Positions 9,323 to 17,129 of a stretch of 64,000 bases of DNA are shown piece by piece. Location: assembly GCF_000243115.2 (NCBI RefSeq), contig NZ_CP007035.1:744001-808000 (forward strand). The letters run 5' to 3'. The notes below the pieces were generated by a model. It was not told the origin of the DNA and searched no databases. It was given only the letters and a program-made list of their open reading frames with translations. The position numbers and the translations under genes are program-made. Origin of the DNA: Niabella soli DSM 19437. Its GTDB lineage: Bacteria; Bacteroidota; Bacteroidia; Chitinophagales; Chitinophagaceae. Position 1 is the stretch's first letter. Each line of letters opens with the position of its first letter.

Positions 9323-10477
9323 TTATACTAAAGAGATCGCGGGAGAGGCGGTAGCTAATTTTTTTGCTGCCTGGTACATGACGGGTTCGTCGATGGTGTA
9401 TACATTAAAAGCCGTGCCAATGTTTTTTAATAACGGTATGGTTAGTACACCGCCTAAATGTTCCCTGAACTCCGTTAGTCCCTGCAGGAGTTCTTCCGTT
9501 TGGCTCAACAGGAGGTCGTTCGTGGGAAGGTTTAATTGCCACAACAAGTTGAATATTCTGTTCAACGCCGCTGTATTTAAATAGCCTTTCAGATGCGCAT
9601 AAGTACAGTCCAGCGCAATTCCGATGGCGACGGCTTCTCCATGTAACAACCGGTAGCCAGACATACGCTCCAATTTGTGGGCGCTCCAATGTCCAAAGTC
9701 AAGGGGCCTGGAAGAGCCGCTTTCAAACGGATCGCCATTAGCAATATGCTGCAGGTGCAATTTTGCGCATTCTATAATAGTTTCCTGCATTGCGGTTTCG
9801 TCCCCTGCATGGAGCGCAGGGGCCAATTGTTCAATCCGCTCAAAGAAGGCGGCGTCTTTTATTAATGCTACTTTGATGGCTTCTGCCAGCCCTGCAATCC
9901 ACGTTTTGTACGGTAATGTTCTTAAAAAACGGCTGTCGTTGATTACTGCTACCGGGGTGGCAAATGTTCCTAAAAAATTTTTTTTACCAAATGCGTTAAT
10001 GCCATTTTTTACGCCAATGGCGGCATCGTTTTGCGCCAAAGTTGTGGTTGGAATGCGAATTAATTTTATTCCCCTGTGGGCTACTGCGGCTGCAAACCCT
10101 GTTACATCGCATACGGCACCGCCGCCGATGGCAACAACAAAAGAATGACGATCGATTTTAAATTGATGAATGGCATTAAGGATGGACTGGTAGGCCTGAT
10201 CATTTTCCTTGGCTTTTTCACCACCGGGGATTATAAGCACATTAATGAACCGGCTGCCAATAGCGTAATGGCTTATGTAACGGCTTATTTCCGATTGCAA
10301 TTCAGGATGAACGGCTGCCACGTTGCTGTCGATGATAAATAACAGGGAAGGGGTAAACCTATTATTAGAATGACTGTATATTATATCACTGAACGTAGTA
10401 TTCTGAGTAGTAAAAATATCCTCCGTAAAGTGAATCCTGTACTGGTATTTTATTGTAAACTGCTGCTCAATAATCAT
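9323..10477 (-). CDS. eboD: EboD: 3-dehydroquinate-synthase-like protein
   Basis: 384 residues of the sugar-phosphate cyclase/3-dehydroquinate synthase superfamily. Visible motifs are the NAD-binding IGGGAVCDVTGFAAA, IRIPTTTLAQNDAAIGVKNGIN, the metal-binding region GLAEAIKVALIKD, and DFGHWSAHKLE / LHGEAVAIG carrying the second and third metal ligands. This is one of the most recognisable ebo genes. It is not expected to be the housekeeping aroB, because its context is strictly ebo and the protein has a longer N-terminus. It begins 8 bp after the eboC stop. The product of the cyclase-like step in ebo pathways has not been settled, to my knowledge. Confidence 0.88.
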   Translation of the reverse strand: MIIEQQFTIKYQYRIHFTEDIFTTQNTTFSDIIYSHSNNRFTPSLLFIIDSNVAAVHPELQSEISRYISHYAIGSRFINVLIIPGGEKAKENDQAYQSILNAIHQFKIDRHSFVVAIGGGAVCDVTGFAAAVAHRGIKLIRIPTTTLAQNDAAIGVKNGINAFGKKNFLGTFATPVAVINDSRFLRTLPYKTWIAGLAEAIKVALIKDAAFFERIEQLAPALHAGDETAMQETIIECAKLHLQHIANGDPFESGSSRPLDFGHWSAHKLERMSGYRLLHGEAVAIGIALDCTYAHLKGYLNTAALNRIFNLLWQLNLPTNDLLLSQTEELLQGLTEFREHLGGVLTIPLLKNIGTAFNVYTIDEPVMYQAAKKLATASPAISLV

Positions 10478-10485
10478 GCTTAAAA

Positions 10486-11373
10486 TTAAGTAATAGCAAA
10501 GTATTTACCTAGCAAAATAGAAAATGGTAAAAAACAAAGGATCAATCCGCAAAGAAGGACCTGCTGATGAATCGCCGCCCAGGCGGCATCTAAAAAAATA
10601 ATGCTGAGCACTCCCGCTTTTACAGCTTTAACAATGTTTTTTGCATAAGGTGCTTGCCAGGCGTTGTATAGCGGTGTCATTACGGCGATACAAAAAGGTA
10701 ATACTATCCAAAGCCCGGCGTATACGCCCGTATGCCTGCAGACCATGTATAAAATAAAAAAGACGAGTAAATAGAGAATGAAAGCTGTTGCCAGGTTCTT
10801 TCTTTTACCGCCATGTACTTCATCCCTGCTGATGGTGGTTACCGCAAAAATGTAAATAACCGGTACAATAGCTAAATAAAAATTTTGCTTTAGTACTGCA
10901 GGCATCAGGGAAATGCCCAGCAATAAATTGCATCCCCTGCAAAGCCCCATATTTAATGGGCCTGCCAGGCTATGGTGCTTGCTTTTAGAATCGTATAACA
11001 AAGCCAGTACAACAATAGTACAGGCCACTACAAAGGATGTTATACTAACCAGGGCACTACTTATGAGTGCAATAATAAATAAAATGCAGCCATATCGTTT
11101 GGCAGCTTTTTCCGTTATAATGCCGCTTGGGATCATACGCTCAGGTCGTTCAACCCGGTCCAGCCCGGCATCAAAAACATCATTGAATACAATGCCCCCT
11201 GCGTATAACCCTGCGGTGGAAGTAAGCAATAGTATGCTTTTGTAATAGAAATTACTGTTTTCGTATGAACTGCTATAGAACAATACAATGCTGACGCCCG
11301 CCAGCACATCTGCCATTGCGGTTATTACATTGGCAGGCCGGCAAAGCGTTATGTAATAAAATATCCTGCGCAC
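10486..11373 (-). CDS. eboC: EboC: UbiA-family prenyltransferase-like membrane protein
   Basis: About 295 residues with roughly eight to nine membrane segments. RPANVITAMADVLAG, NDVFDAGLDRVERPERMIPSG and YDSKSKH are the UbiA Asp-rich motifs (first N-D-x-x-D, then D-x-x-x-D-x-x-x-R-P, and a second shorter motif). The start is uncertain: ATG at 11448 would overlap eboB by 71 nt, whereas a GTG at 11373 follows the eboB stop by 4 bp (AAGG) and gives the usual distance to RPANV; I chose the GTG. In ebo clusters this protein probably acts at the inner membrane on a prenyl or other hydrophobic donor (inference). Confidence 0.85.
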   Translation of the reverse strand: MRRIFYYITLCRPANVITAMADVLAGVSIVLFYSSSYENSNFYYKSILLLTSTAGLYAGGIVFNDVFDAGLDRVERPERMIPSGIITEKAAKRYGCILFIIALISSALVSITSFVVACTIVVLALLYDSKSKHHSLAGPLNMGLCRGCNLLLGISLMPAVLKQNFYLAIVPVIYIFAVTTISRDEVHGGKRKNLATAFILYLLVFFILYMVCRHTGVYAGLWIVLPFCIAVMTPLYNAWQAPYAKNIVKAVKAGVLSIIFLDAAWAAIHQQVLLCGLILCFLPFSILLGKYFAIT

Positions 11374-11377
11374 CCTT

Positions 11378-12358
11378 TTATTTAATGATAATGGAGCTCT
11401 TGTCGATACGAGGTTGTTGTCCGCCACGTAAAACAGAGTTGTTTTCAAATTTTTCTGACTGGTTGATCATAAAGCCGTTCTCAAAATCGGTTGTATCTAT
11501 TTGCCCGCTTTGACCAAAAGCTGTAATGGCGTTGGTATACGTAACGGCTTTAATTACGGCATCGCTGATGCCCTTTTGCTTCATCAGCAGGGCTGTTTTA
11601 GGAACAGCCAGGGGATCGCTGATGCCCCAGTCGGCGGCGGAATTGACCATGATCCGCTCGGCGCCATATTTTTTTACGATTTCCACCATTCGCTCATTTC
11701 CCATTTTTGTAAAGGGGTAAATGGTGAAAGCCGCCCAAAATCCCCGGTTTAACACCTCTTCCACGGTTTCTTCATTATTATGATCAATGATAACCATCGA
11801 CGGATCCATGCCCTCTTCAACCGCTATATCCATGCTGCGCTGCGTGCCTTTCTTCTTGTCGCGATGCGGCGTATGCACCTGTACGGGCAAGGCGGCGTCT
11901 TTTGCCATCTGTAGCTGCAGGCGATAGTATTTTTCTTCTAATGCAGTTTGGTCGTCAAAGCCTATTTCACCAATTCCTACCACGCCTTCTTTGTAAATAA
12001 ATTTTGGCAGCAGGGCCATTACTTCCTCTGCCAGCGCCTCATTGTTGGCTTCTCTTGAATTAAGCCCGATGGTACAATAATGTTTTATGCCAAACTGCCC
12101 GGAACGAAAGCGCTCCCAGCCCAGCAGCGAACTGTAATAATCAGTAAAAGTGCCCGCATTGGTACGGGGCTGGCCCAGCCAGAAAGAAGGCTCGATGAGT
12201 GCCACAATCCCCGCGTCAGCCATTGCCTGATAGTCGTCGGTAGTGCGCGAGGTCATGTGCACATGAGGATCAAAAAAAAGCATACCCTTTATAAGCTCGC
12301 TGTCTATAGCTTCCGGCAACACCGCCCGGTTTTCAATTGCTTTATTTCCACAGCACAT
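11378..12358 (-). CDS. eboB: EboB: TatD-family-like metal-dependent hydrolase
   Basis: 326 residues. FFDPHVHMTSRTTDDY carries the HxH metal pair, followed by GIGEIGFDD (Glu ligand), PVQVHTPHRDKK and MVIIDHNNEETV, matching the TatD-like/phosphotriesterase-like fold found as EboB. The start at 12358 (MCCGNKAIENR) lies 7 bp after eboA; the longer frame to 12451 would reach into eboA. Predicted soluble and cytoplasmic. Function in the pathway is unknown. Confidence 0.86.
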   Translation of the reverse strand: MCCGNKAIENRAVLPEAIDSELIKGMLFFDPHVHMTSRTTDDYQAMADAGIVALIEPSFWLGQPRTNAGTFTDYYSSLLGWERFRSGQFGIKHYCTIGLNSREANNEALAEEVMALLPKFIYKEGVVGIGEIGFDDQTALEEKYYRLQLQMAKDAALPVQVHTPHRDKKKGTQRSMDIAVEEGMDPSMVIIDHNNEETVEEVLNRGFWAAFTIYPFTKMGNERMVEIVKKYGAERIMVNSAADWGISDPLAVPKTALLMKQKGISDAVIKAVTYTNAITAFGQSGQIDTTDFENGFMINQSEKFENNSVLRGGQQPRIDKSSIIIK

Positions 12359-12365
12359 ACTTGTT

Positions 12366-13085
12366 CTATTTTTCTTGTAAAAATCGTTGTTGCAGTACTC
12401 CTGTTTTTTCAGGGTAAAATACCCTTGTAAGGGCCCAGATGGCGGCATCAATGCTCCTGCCCGCTGCTAATCGTTCTTCCGCGTAGTCTAGTAAAGAAGC
12501 CGCCAGCGCAGCGTTATTTCGTTCTTCAAGCCCGTAGATCCGGGCCAGGTCTTTATCAGTAAAAATCGCTTTTAAGATCAGTTGGTTCCACGCGGCATCC
12601 GGCAAATAAACGGAAGGGTAGTTGTTTTCATACATGATGGCTTCCAATACGGTGCCCATATTGCTCCGGATCCCCTCAGTACACCGACTTTTCCATGCTT
12701 CCTCATAAGCGAAGTATGGAAGCGCTTTGTACAAAATAGTGAGTTCCCCTAAATCGGCCTCATTAAATAAGCTTTCAATCGTGGCAATATATTCCTGTTC
12801 GTTTGCCGCATTTAATTGTAGTAACAGATAAAGCCTTGCTAAATCGAGCGGCGCCCAGCTATGCCAATTTGTATGTTGGAATTTTTCTGAAAGATGAATA
12901 TAGAACGCCGAAGAAGCCGCAGGCTTTTGTTTGGAGAACTTTCTGCTTGCGAAAGAAAAATCCCGATTTATATTTTGCGGGAGAACCGGCAGCGCCATAA
13001 GCCATGCAAAGCTTTCTGCATTACTTTCTTTTTTAAGAACAGTTGCTATTGCGGTGCGCAATATTTCGAAAGTAGAAGCAAACAT
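12366..13085 (-). CDS. eboA: EboA domain protein
   Basis: 239 residues, rich in Ala and Leu and predicted to be all-helical. It contains WHSWAPLDLARLYLLLQL, LYKALPYFAYEEAWKSRCTEGIRSN and MYENNYPSVYLPDAAWNQLILKAIF, which I recognise as the EboA-type sequence. It has no signal peptide and no obvious catalytic motif. Assignment is supported by its place as the first ebo gene, 11 bp downstream of the TMEM220-like gene and 7 bp before eboB. Confidence 0.85.
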   Translation of the reverse strand: MFASTFEILRTAIATVLKKESNAESFAWLMALPVLPQNINRDFSFASRKFSKQKPAASSAFYIHLSEKFQHTNWHSWAPLDLARLYLLLQLNAANEQEYIATIESLFNEADLGELTILYKALPYFAYEEAWKSRCTEGIRSNMGTVLEAIMYENNYPSVYLPDAAWNQLILKAIFTDKDLARIYGLEERNNAALAASLLDYAEERLAAGRSIDAAIWALTRVFYPEKTGVLQQRFLQEK

Positions 13086-13096
13086 CCAATTTGCTG

Positions 13097-13465
13097 TTAA
13101 CGGATTACAAAATAGTTGATCAGTAGTACTGCTACCACTATTAATAAGCCAAAAAATTCCCTCGCTTTTTCGATATAAGGCTTGTCCGCCTTCATAGATT
13201 CTACCAGGCTGGGCGCTTTATATTTTAACATCCAGTCCTTTACTCCATCTTTTGAAAAAAAGATACTGATGGAATAACAGAAGCACAGCAGGGCGAAGAT
13301 CAGGTATATTTTTGGGAAATAGATCTTGAATACCGCCAGTCCGCAAAGTAGGGCAGGGATGCCATAAATACTTACCCAAAGCCAGGCATCATTATCATCA
13401 AAATTTACCCAGGCAAACCCAATAAAGGCAATGCAAAACAAGATATTAAAGATCAGTAAAAACAT
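13097..13465 (-). CDS. TMEM220-family small membrane protein, first gene of the ebo operon
   Basis: 122 residues with four predicted membrane segments (about 3-20, 28-46, 50-68 and 103-120) and the WVNFDDNDAWLWVSIYG motif typical of transmembrane-220-family proteins. It lies only 11 bp before eboA in the same direction, so it very probably leads the ebo transcript. The role of bacterial TMEM220 proteins is unknown; the arrangement suggests a membrane component associated with ebo function, but co-transcription is the only evidence. Confidence 0.8.
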   Translation of the reverse strand: MFLLIFNILFCIAFIGFAWVNFDDNDAWLWVSIYGIPALLCGLAVFKIYFPKIYLIFALLCFCYSISIFFSKDGVKDWMLKYKAPSLVESMKADKPYIEKAREFFGLLIVVAVLLINYFVIR

Positions 13466-13485
13466 ATTGATTGAATAACTGCTTA

Positions 13486-13517
13486 CAAGATAAGATTTGA
13501 CAGGCCCGTTTCCAAAA
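13486..13517 (-). promoter_or_regulatory. Possible Bacteroidota promoter for the TMEM220-ebo operon
   Basis: Read on the minus strand, TTTTGG (complement of 13512-13517) is followed after about 20 bp by TATCTTG (complement of 13486-13492), close to the Bacteroidota pattern of a -33 TTTG and a -7 TAnnTTTG, placed 21 bp upstream of the first ATG. The match is imperfect and no other evidence is available. Confidence 0.35.
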
Positions 13518-13562
13518 TAACTGCTTTTTTATTTTTTGTTATGCGAACGGGTTGTTGAAAAT

Positions 13563-14759
13563 TTAGCCAGCACTTTCGTTAAGCAGGTGTATGGTTAAAT
13601 AAGCCATCAGGCCGGTATTTAGTTGCAGTGCCTTTTCATCGATGTCAAATCTTGATGTATGGAGCGATGGGGCACTGCTTTTTTGAGGGTCGGCGATGCC
13701 CAACAAATAAAAACAGGAAGGTATTAACTGGGAATAGCTTGCAAAATCTTCAGATGCCATCCAGGCATCTACTTCTAAAACCTTATCCCCGCTTAAATAT
13801 TCTTTTGCTAATGCCGCAGTGTTGCGGGCAACGCCGGGGTTATTGTATAGCACCGGGTATCCTTTGTTTATCGTTATGTCGCAACGCCCTCCCATAGCTG
13901 CTGCCGATTCTGTTGCGATCTTTTTTATGAGCAAATGCGCTTCTTGCCGCCATTTTTCATCCATTGTCCGGAACGTGCCTTCAAGCGTTACTTTGTCCGG
14001 GATAATATTGATGGCCCCACGGCCTTCAATTTTTCCAAAGGAAAGTACGGTAGGCGTTAAAGGGTTTGCCCTGCGGCTTACAATTTGCTGTAACTGCATC
14101 AATAGGGCCGCCGTTATCATTACGGGGTCAATATTGTCCTGCGGTTGCGCAGCGTGACCACCGCGGCCGTGTACCGTTACAAATAATTCGTCCATAGAGG
14201 CCATAAAATTACCACTTCGTATGCCTATGGTTCCTGCGGGCAGGTAGGGCGAAACATGCTGGCCTAAAATGATATCCGGCTTTGGGTTTTCTAATGCGCC
14301 ATCCCTGATTAAAAGACTGGCGCCGCCCGGCAATACTTCCTCCCCTGGTTGAAAAAGGAGTTTCACCGTGCCGCCGAAATCAGCTTCCAGTGTCTTTAAA
14401 ATCGTGGCGGTGCCCAGCAGGGAGGCCATGTGCACATCGTGCCCGCAGGCGTGCATTACCCCGGGATTTGTGGAAACGTACGTCGTATCATTTTCTTCCG
14501 TTATGGGCAGGGCGTCCATATCTGTACGGATCGCGATCACGCGGGTACCCTCTTTTTTGCCTTTAATAATAGCCACTATACCAGTACCACCGGCTTCGTG
14601 AAAGGGTATTTCAAGCGCTTTTAATTTTTCTTTGAGAAAAGCGGATGTGTTAAACTCTTTAAAAGACAACTCGGGGTGGGCATGCAAATATCTCCGGCAT
14701 TCGATGATGTCACGATGAATGGCAGCGGCACGTTCTTTTATTTTTTCCTTTATATTCAA
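13563..14759 (-). CDS. M20-family amidohydrolase (N-acyl-amino-acid / hippurate hydrolase type)
   Basis: 398 residues, the usual length for M20D enzymes. HACGHDVHMASLLG carries the metal-binding C-x-H-D-x-H, FQPGEEVLPGG the catalytic Glu pair, and GHAAQP belongs to the dimerisation domain, ending with SEDFASY and a C-terminal LHTSRFD His. There is no signal peptide, so it should act in the cytoplasm, releasing an acyl group from an N-acylated amino compound. It is the last gene of a minus-strand set (murQ, ceramidase-like, DegT, amidohydrolase, M20), 13 bp after the Tat amidohydrolase. Deacylation of an N-acyl product fits the amino-sugar theme but is inferred. Confidence 0.88.
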   Translation of the reverse strand: MNIKEKIKERAAAIHRDIIECRRYLHAHPELSFKEFNTSAFLKEKLKALEIPFHEAGGTGIVAIIKGKKEGTRVIAIRTDMDALPITEENDTTYVSTNPGVMHACGHDVHMASLLGTATILKTLEADFGGTVKLLFQPGEEVLPGGASLLIRDGALENPKPDIILGQHVSPYLPAGTIGIRSGNFMASMDELFVTVHGRGGHAAQPQDNIDPVMITAALLMQLQQIVSRRANPLTPTVLSFGKIEGRGAINIIPDKVTLEGTFRTMDEKWRQEAHLLIKKIATESAAAMGGRCDITINKGYPVLYNNPGVARNTAALAKEYLSGDKVLEVDAWMASEDFASYSQLIPSCFYLLGIADPQKSSAPSLHTSRFDIDEKALQLNTGLMAYLTIHLLNESAG

Positions 14760-14772
14760 AATTGACGCGCCT

Positions 14773-15753
14773 TTATAATTTTAGCCGGAACAAAGCGTTG
14801 GCGTTGTTGAAAAATATTTTTCGTTCTGCATTCTTGTCGGGCGCCAGTTTTTTTATCGCCTGGATGGCCTGCCAGCCGGTACAGGCGCTTCCTGTTCCAA
14901 CCGCATCGGCACAATCACTGCCATATAAAAGTTTATCCTGGTGCCGCCTTAAAAAGGAGGTTGTAAACGCTTCATCTCTTGTAAGCGCATTCAGCCCGGA
15001 TCCGGCAGACAGGTCGCCATATACATTGTCGTATTTGGTAAGCAGCATGTCTGTGAGGCCCCCCGGAGTGATCTTACCATTGGGATAAAGCACGTTTTGA
15101 TCCGAATAATTTTTGTCAATATTGGCCCACCAGGTTTGCGCATGGCCAATGAATTTTACTTTTTTGTATCGGGTAAGCATGTTGTGCAAACGATCCAGCC
15201 CCCAGGTGTACATTTTGTACTGGAAGTGCATCAATACCGGTACATCATACTCTTGCGCCAGCCGGTAAATTGCCTGCATTTCCGGAGCATCGCAGTCAAT
15301 ATTATATTTTATTTCGCCAATTACACAAGCGCCCAGTTTCAGGTATTTTTCAATTTCCTTGGTGGCGCCCGGGGCGTCCACTACTTCATTAGCACCAAAG
15401 AAATAAGTTCCCTTGTGTTGTTGCGCCAACTGGTAACAAGCCTCATTGGGCGTTGCTTTTGCCTGCAGGCCGTTTGAAACGCCATAGTGGGTGGTACCAC
15501 GGCTCATAGGGTGGCCCGAGGGGAGCAGGATGGTGTGGGTTACGCCCATTGTTTTTTGATGGGCCAGTAAGGCATCATCGCTGCGGTCTATATAATTTGT
15601 GTGCTGATGAATATCGATGATCCGTTCATCCGCAACGCTGCTGAAAATCGGTCTTAACACATCGGCTTTTACTGAAGTCATTGCTAAAAAGCCCGTTCCC
15701 AGCAGGGATGAGGTTTTAATAAAATCGCGGCGGTTCGATTTCGCTTTTGCCAT
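14773..15753 (-). CDS. Tat-exported amidohydrolase (amidohydrolase-2 superfamily)
   Basis: 326 residues with Tat signal NRRDFIKTSS. All expected metal ligands of an ACMSD/amidohydrolase-2 TIM barrel are present: IIDIHQH (HxH on strand 1), VLMHFQ (His, strand 5), FIGHAQTWW (His, strand 6) and LLYGSDCADA (Asp, strand 8). Predicted to act in the periplasm. It lies 2 bp after the DegT aminotransferase gene, so the two are probably translated together. This copy has no pseudo-enzyme partner, unlike the related pairs further right. Substrate not readable. Confidence 0.85.
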   Translation of the reverse strand: MAKAKSNRRDFIKTSSLLGTGFLAMTSVKADVLRPIFSSVADERIIDIHQHTNYIDRSDDALLAHQKTMGVTHTILLPSGHPMSRGTTHYGVSNGLQAKATPNEACYQLAQQHKGTYFFGANEVVDAPGATKEIEKYLKLGACVIGEIKYNIDCDAPEMQAIYRLAQEYDVPVLMHFQYKMYTWGLDRLHNMLTRYKKVKFIGHAQTWWANIDKNYSDQNVLYPNGKITPGGLTDMLLTKYDNVYGDLSAGSGLNALTRDEAFTTSFLRRHQDKLLYGSDCADAVGTGSACTGWQAIQAIKKLAPDKNAERKIFFNNANALFRLKL

Positions 15754-15755
15754 AG

Positions 15756-17108
15756 TTAAGATAGGTTGTTTCTGTTTGTATAGATTTTTTCCAATGCGTT
15801 TATAATATCATCCATGTCGGCCTTTGAGCCAAGTAAAATTGCTCCGCCGCTGATTACAATAACGGTGTCCGATACTTTGTCGCAATTGGGCAACTGCAGG
15901 CTGTCTTTAAAAAATTGTAATTGCTGTTTGGAATAATTCTTTTTATAGGTATCCAACTGCAAAATATGATCTGTCCACAAGTCATGCTGCATACCTTTGA
16001 TGTAGCCGCCTGCCGGTATTCCTTCGGCACCTAAGGCTTTTAGAAATAACGCGCGATCTGCATTGTTAAAGTGCTTTTTATCATAGGTAAACGAATACAG
16101 GTAATAGCCTGAACTGTTGCTGCCTTCATACTGCAACTGCGGTGTAAGGCCGGGAATGTTTTTGATTTTGCTGCTCAGGTATCTGGCATTTTCATTGCGC
16201 TTTTCGAAGCGTTCCACAGCATGCTCCAATTGCGAAAGTAAAATACTGCCCTCAAATTCATTCATGCGCATTTTTTGGCCGATGGTAATATTCTGCCCCT
16301 TCTTGTTGGTGCCGTGGTTTTGTATGGTATATACCCTGTCCATTAATACATCGTCATTTCCTATAACGGCGCCACCTTCTCCGGCCGCTATTTGCTTGCT
16401 GCCCTGAAAGCTAAAACAGCCTAATTTACCGATCGTTCCTAATTGCTGCCCCTTATATTTGGCAAAGTTGGCCTGGCAGGCATCTTCTATTACCGGAATG
16501 TTTTTTTTGTTTGCAACGGCCATTATTGCGTCCATATTACAGGCCGATCCCATGATGTGAACCGGCATGATCGCTTTGGTGTTGGGTGAAATTTTCTTTT
16601 CAATTGCCGCGGCATCTATCTGGTAGCTTTTGTAATCCAGGTCTGCCAATATCGGAAGGGCTCTGGCGGAAAGTATTGACGAAATGGTGCCAAAATCGGT
16701 ATAAGGAGAGGTAATGACTTCATCTCCCGGTTGTATGCCCAGGGCATCCACGCAAACGCCCAATGCCTGGGTTCCGGACCCGGTGCCTACACAATATTTT
16801 GCCCCGGTAAGCGCAGCATATTTTTTTTCAAAGCTTGCTACGGTTCCGTTAACGGGATTATTGATTCTGCTCCAGGCGCCGCTTTTTGTAGTAGCGGTTA
16901 TATTGGCCAGCATAGCGTCGTCAACAATCATAGCCGGCCATTGCGGCCAGGGTTGCGTTCGCACAGGCGCGCCGCCGCTTATTGCCAGTTTTGCAGCGCT
17001 CCAATTCCGCTGCTGGCCGGCTGCTGCAGTTAATGGCAGGGCAAGGGCTGCTGAGCCCGCGGATAATACTGAAATAAATTTTCTGCGTGTGTAGTTTTTT
17101 TTCTTCAT
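15756..17108 (-). CDS. Tat-exported DegT/DnrJ/EryC1/StrS aminotransferase, copy 1
   Basis: 450 residues: Tat signal YTRRKFISVLS, then a full DegT-type PLP enzyme of fold type I. Asp209 (VIEDACQ) and Lys238 (FSFQGSKQ, before GEGGAV) are the cofactor-binding Asp and Schiff-base Lys, so it should be active. The pattern ISGGAPVRTQPWPQWP resembles the start of the aminocyclitol (StsC/BtrR) and AHBA-synthase subgroup. DegT enzymes normally work in the cytoplasm on nucleotide sugars or cyclitols; a Tat signal implies periplasmic action with PLP loaded before export. Two paralogues occur at 31662 and 47584. Its neighbours are a ceramidase-family protein (21 bp upstream) and an amidohydrolase (2 bp downstream). 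Confidence 0.87.
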   Translation of the reverse strand: MKKKNYTRRKFISVLSAGSAALALPLTAAAGQQRNWSAAKLAISGGAPVRTQPWPQWPAMIVDDAMLANITATTKSGAWSRINNPVNGTVASFEKKYAALTGAKYCVGTGSGTQALGVCVDALGIQPGDEVITSPYTDFGTISSILSARALPILADLDYKSYQIDAAAIEKKISPNTKAIMPVHIMGSACNMDAIMAVANKKNIPVIEDACQANFAKYKGQQLGTIGKLGCFSFQGSKQIAAGEGGAVIGNDDVLMDRVYTIQNHGTNKKGQNITIGQKMRMNEFEGSILLSQLEHAVERFEKRNENARYLSSKIKNIPGLTPQLQYEGSNSSGYYLYSFTYDKKHFNNADRALFLKALGAEGIPAGGYIKGMQHDLWTDHILQLDTYKKNYSKQQLQFFKDSLQLPNCDKVSDTVIVISGGAILLGSKADMDDIINALEKIYTNRNNLS

Positions 17109-17129
17109 GGCAATGGAAAATTATTAATG

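Noticed and set aside
9323-10477. Housekeeping aroB (3-dehydroquinate synthase)
   Set aside because: The gene lies between eboC and eboE with gaps of a few bases, so the EboD assignment is better.
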